From Pseudorhodoplanes sp. (GTDB lineage: Bacteria > Pseudomonadota > Alphaproteobacteria > Rhizobiales > Xanthobacteraceae), in assembly GCA_008933495.1 (NCBI GenBank), contig WBUW01000190.1:1-6259 (forward strand): a stretch of DNA of 6,259 nt. The letters run 5' to 3'. Positions 4,352-6,259 of the stretch are shown here, in pieces (positions within the stretch are counted from its first letter, which is position 1; every line of letters starts with the position of its first letter). Position numbers and translations under genes: made by a program. Below the pieces are notes generated by a model, which worked only from the letters and a program-made list of their open reading frames with translations, searched no databases and was not told the DNA's origin.

Positions 4352-6079
4352 ATGCGAAGCCGCAAGCGTCCCGAAGACCTGCGCAGCCACCGCTGGCTCG
4401 GCGTCAGCGACCTGCGCGCGTTCGGCCACCGCTCGCGGCTGCGCCAGTTCGGCTATGACGCCGCGGACTGGGCCGGCAAGCCGGTGATCGCGATCGTCAA
4501 TACCTGGAGCGACATCAATTCCTGCCACGCGCATTTGCGCGCGCGCGCCGAGGACGTCAAGCGCGGCGTGCTGCAGGCTGGCGGCTTTCCGCTTGAACTG
4601 CCGGCGATGTCGCTCGCCGAGCCGTTCGTGAAGCCGACCACCATGCTCTATCGCAACTTTCTGGCGATGGAGACCGAGGAATTGCTGCGCAGCCATCCGA
4701 TCGACGGCGCGGTGCTGCTCGGCGGCTGCGACAAGACCACGCCGGCTCTGATCATGGGTGCGATCAGCATGGGCATCCCCGCTCTGTTCGTGCCGGCCGG
4801 GCCGATGCTGCGCGGCAACTGGCGCGGCAACATTCTCGGATCGGGCTCCGACGCCTGGAAATACTGGGACGAAAAGCGCGCCGGCCATATCAGCGAAGAC
4901 GACTGGAGCGAGATCGAGAATGGCATCGCGCGCTCGTTCGGCACCTGCATGACCATGGGCACCGCCGCCACCATGATGGCGATCGCCGAGGCGATGGGCC
5001 TGACCTTGCCGGGCGCTTCCTCGATTCCGGCCGCCGACGCCAACCATCCGCGCATGTGCGCGGCCGCCGGCCGGCGCATCGTCGACATGGTGTGGGAGGA
5101 CCTCACCCCGGACCGCATCCTCACGCCGGCGGCGATCGACAACGCGATCAAGGTGCATATGGCGATGGGCGGCTCGACCAATGCCATGATCCATGTCGTG
5201 GCCATGGCGCGGCGGGCCGGCATTGCGCTTGCGCTCGCGCGTTTCGACGCGATTTCGCGCACGGTGCCGGTGATCGCCAATGTGCGGCCGTCGGGCGCAT
5301 TCCTGATGGAGGACTTCTTCTATGCCGGGGGCTTGCGCGCGCTGATGGCGCAGATGCGCGAGCTGCTGGCGCTCGATTGCCTGACCGTCAACGGCCGGAC
5401 GCTCGGCGAGAACATCGCCGGCGCCGCCGTGCATCTGCCCGACGTCATCCGCCCGCTCGACCGCGCGGTGTCGAGCGAGCCGGCCTGCGCGATCCTGACC
5501 GGCAATCTCAGCCCGCGCGGCTGCGTCATGAAGCCGTCGGCCGCCGACCCGAAATTGCTGAGGCATTGCGGTCCGGCGCTGGTGTTCGAGGATTACAACC
5601 ACATGGCGCGTGAGATCGACCGCGACGATCTCGCGGTCACGCCCGACCATGTGCTGGTGCTGAAAAATTCCGGACCCCGGGGCGGCCCCGGGATGCCGGA
5701 ATGGGGAATGTTGCCGATCCCCGGACGCCTCGTGCAACAGGGCGTGCGCGACATGCTGCGCATCTCGGATGCGCGCATGAGCGGCACGAGTTACGGCGCC
5801 TGCATCCTGCATGTGGCGCCGGAAAGCTTTGTCGGCGGGCCGCTTGCCTTCGTGCGCTCGGGGGATGCGATCGAGGTTGACGTCGCCGCCCGCCGCCTCC
5901 ATCTGCATGTCGGCGAGGAGGCGCTGGCGGCGCGCCGGGCGGCCTGGACGCCGCCGCCGCCGCGCTACGAACGCGGCTATGGCGCCATGTTTGCCGCCCA
6001 TATCGGGCAGGCCGACGAGGGCTGCGACTTCGATTTTCTCAAAGCCGGGGCACCGGTGCCGGAGCCGGAAATTCACTGA
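4352..6079 (+). CDS. IlvD/Edd-family sugar-acid dehydratase, L-arabinonate dehydratase-like
   Basis: The 575-residue cytoplasmic enzyme belongs to the IlvD/Edd dehydratases, which remove water from 2,3-dihydroxy acids to give 2-keto-3-deoxy acids using an Fe-S cluster and Mg2+. Likely cluster ligands are Cys58 (NSCHAH), Cys126 (GGCDKTTP) and Cys199 (GTCMTMGT), which match the [2Fe-2S] cysteines of the aldonate subgroup. Lys128 in CDKTTP is the likely carbamylated metal ligand, and Ser477 in RMSGTSYG the likely catalytic base. Segments such as GSGSDAWKYWDEKRAG (163-178), PGMPEWGMLPIP (446-457) and the C-terminal CDFDFL are, from memory, those of the R. leguminosarum L-arabinonate dehydratase rather than of branched-chain IlvD. 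Substrate (arabinonate, xylonate, gluconate or another) is not fixed by sequence. The start ATG at 4352 leaves a 10-base gap after the permease. A start at 4301 would overlap the permease and add a non-homologous 17-residue tail. The length is normal and no defect is seen. Confidence 0.92.
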   Translation: MRSRKRPEDLRSHRWLGVSDLRAFGHRSRLRQFGYDAADWAGKPVIAIVNTWSDINSCHAHLRARAEDVKRGVLQAGGFPLELPAMSLAEPFVKPTTMLYRNFLAMETEELLRSHPIDGAVLLGGCDKTTPALIMGAISMGIPALFVPAGPMLRGNWRGNILGSGSDAWKYWDEKRAGHISEDDWSEIENGIARSFGTCMTMGTAATMMAIAEAMGLTLPGASSIPAADANHPRMCAAAGRRIVDMVWEDLTPDRILTPAAIDNAIKVHMAMGGSTNAMIHVVAMARRAGIALALARFDAISRTVPVIANVRPSGAFLMEDFFYAGGLRALMAQMRELLALDCLTVNGRTLGENIAGAAVHLPDVIRPLDRAVSSEPACAILTGNLSPRGCVMKPSAADPKLLRHCGPALVFEDYNHMAREIDRDDLAVTPDHVLVLKNSGPRGGPGMPEWGMLPIPGRLVQQGVRDMLRISDARMSGTSYGACILHVAPESFVGGPLAFVRSGDAIEVDVAARRLHLHVGEEALAARRAAWTPPPPRYERGYGAMFAAHIGQADEGCDFDFLKAGAPVPEPEIH

Positions 6080-6086
6080 CGCGCGG

Positions 6087-6259
6087 TCACTGCGTCTCGA
6101 TCATTGGCGTGCCCGCGGGCAGACACAGCCAGGCGTGGCGGCGCGCGGCCCAATAGAGGCGTTCGGGCCTGGGAAAATCCTGCTCGGCGAAACAGCCGGC
6201 GGCCACGCCGACGATATCCGGCCAGGCCTCGGTGCGGAAAAAGACGGTCGACCCGCAGG
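6087..6259 (-). CDS. GFA/CENP-V-family zinc protein, 3' end only
   Basis: The minus strand reads 56 residues from the window edge to a TGA at 6087-6089; the 5' part lies outside. The visible part begins CGSTVFFRTEAWPDIVGVAA, continues with GCFAEQDFPRPERLYWAARR and HAWLCLP, and ends shortly after. This is the C-terminal pattern of GFA-domain proteins (Pfam GFA, PF04828): a zinc-ligand Cys in a CGS/CGT motif, then a V-A-x-G-x-F-A-D/E-x-DFP-x-P segment, then a conserved H-x-W. The family is named after a proposed glutathione-dependent formaldehyde-activating enzyme, but most members have no proven activity. The gene converges on the dehydratase with only 7 bases between stops, and no shared terminator is visible. 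It is probably not functionally tied to the TRAP operon. Confidence 0.82.
   Translation of the reverse strand, partial: CGSTVFFRTEAWPDIVGVAAGCFAEQDFPRPERLYWAARRHAWLCLPAGTPMIETQ

Noticed and set aside
2380..4365. Minus-strand open frame of about 660 codons opposite the TRAP permease
   Set aside because: It is rich in Arg, Asp, His and Gln with no domain pattern, a product of high-GC codon use. The plus strand encodes a clear membrane protein.
4115..6076. Minus-strand open frame of about 650 codons opposite the dehydratase
   Set aside because: It has the same antisense composition bias, and the plus-strand dehydratase has catalytic motifs throughout.
1..6259. CRISPR arrays, insertion sequences or rRNA genes
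   Set aside because: No regularly spaced repeats, transposase-like segments, IS-type terminal repeats or rRNA-like sequence were seen.

Overview
The window looks like chromosomal DNA from a high-GC alphaproteobacterium, most likely in the Hyphomicrobiales (Rhizobium/Bradyrhizobium relatives). This rests on the GC-rich third codon positions, a fused TRAP permease, and a dehydratase that closely resembles (from memory) the L-arabinonate dehydratase of Rhizobium leguminosarum. Genus-level placement is inference.

Region 1 (1-1269) is a tRNA locus carrying a very small integrated element. A complete tRNA-Pro(CGG) gene with its own promoter lies at 51-127. The last 44 bases of that gene, from the anticodon loop through the encoded CCA, recur perfectly at 1226-1269. 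This is the classic scar of tyrosine-recombinase integration into a tRNA 3' end. Only about 1.1 kb lies between the two copies. It holds an intact hicAB toxin-antitoxin pair (319-940) preceded by two tandem operator-like palindromes. It also holds a minus-strand terminator with no visible gene, a non-coding stretch, a perfect-consensus IHF site beside the second repeat, and short repeats on both flanks that could be integrase arm sites. No integrase is present, so this is either a non-autonomous mini-island or the deletion remnant of a larger one.

Region 2 (1270-6079) appears to be one operon on the plus strand: a TAXI-type TRAP solute receptor with a signal peptide (1463-2416), a fused 4TM/12TM TRAP permease (2467-4341), and an IlvD/Edd-family [2Fe-2S] dehydratase of the aldonate type (4352-6079). 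The receptor and permease would import an organic or sugar acid with cation coupling. The dehydratase would then turn a sugar acid into its 2-keto-3-deoxy derivative. A strong GC hairpin between receptor and permease probably uncouples their expression levels.

Region 3 (6087-6259) is the 3' end of a convergent minus-strand gene of the GFA/CENP-V zinc-protein family, cut by the window edge.
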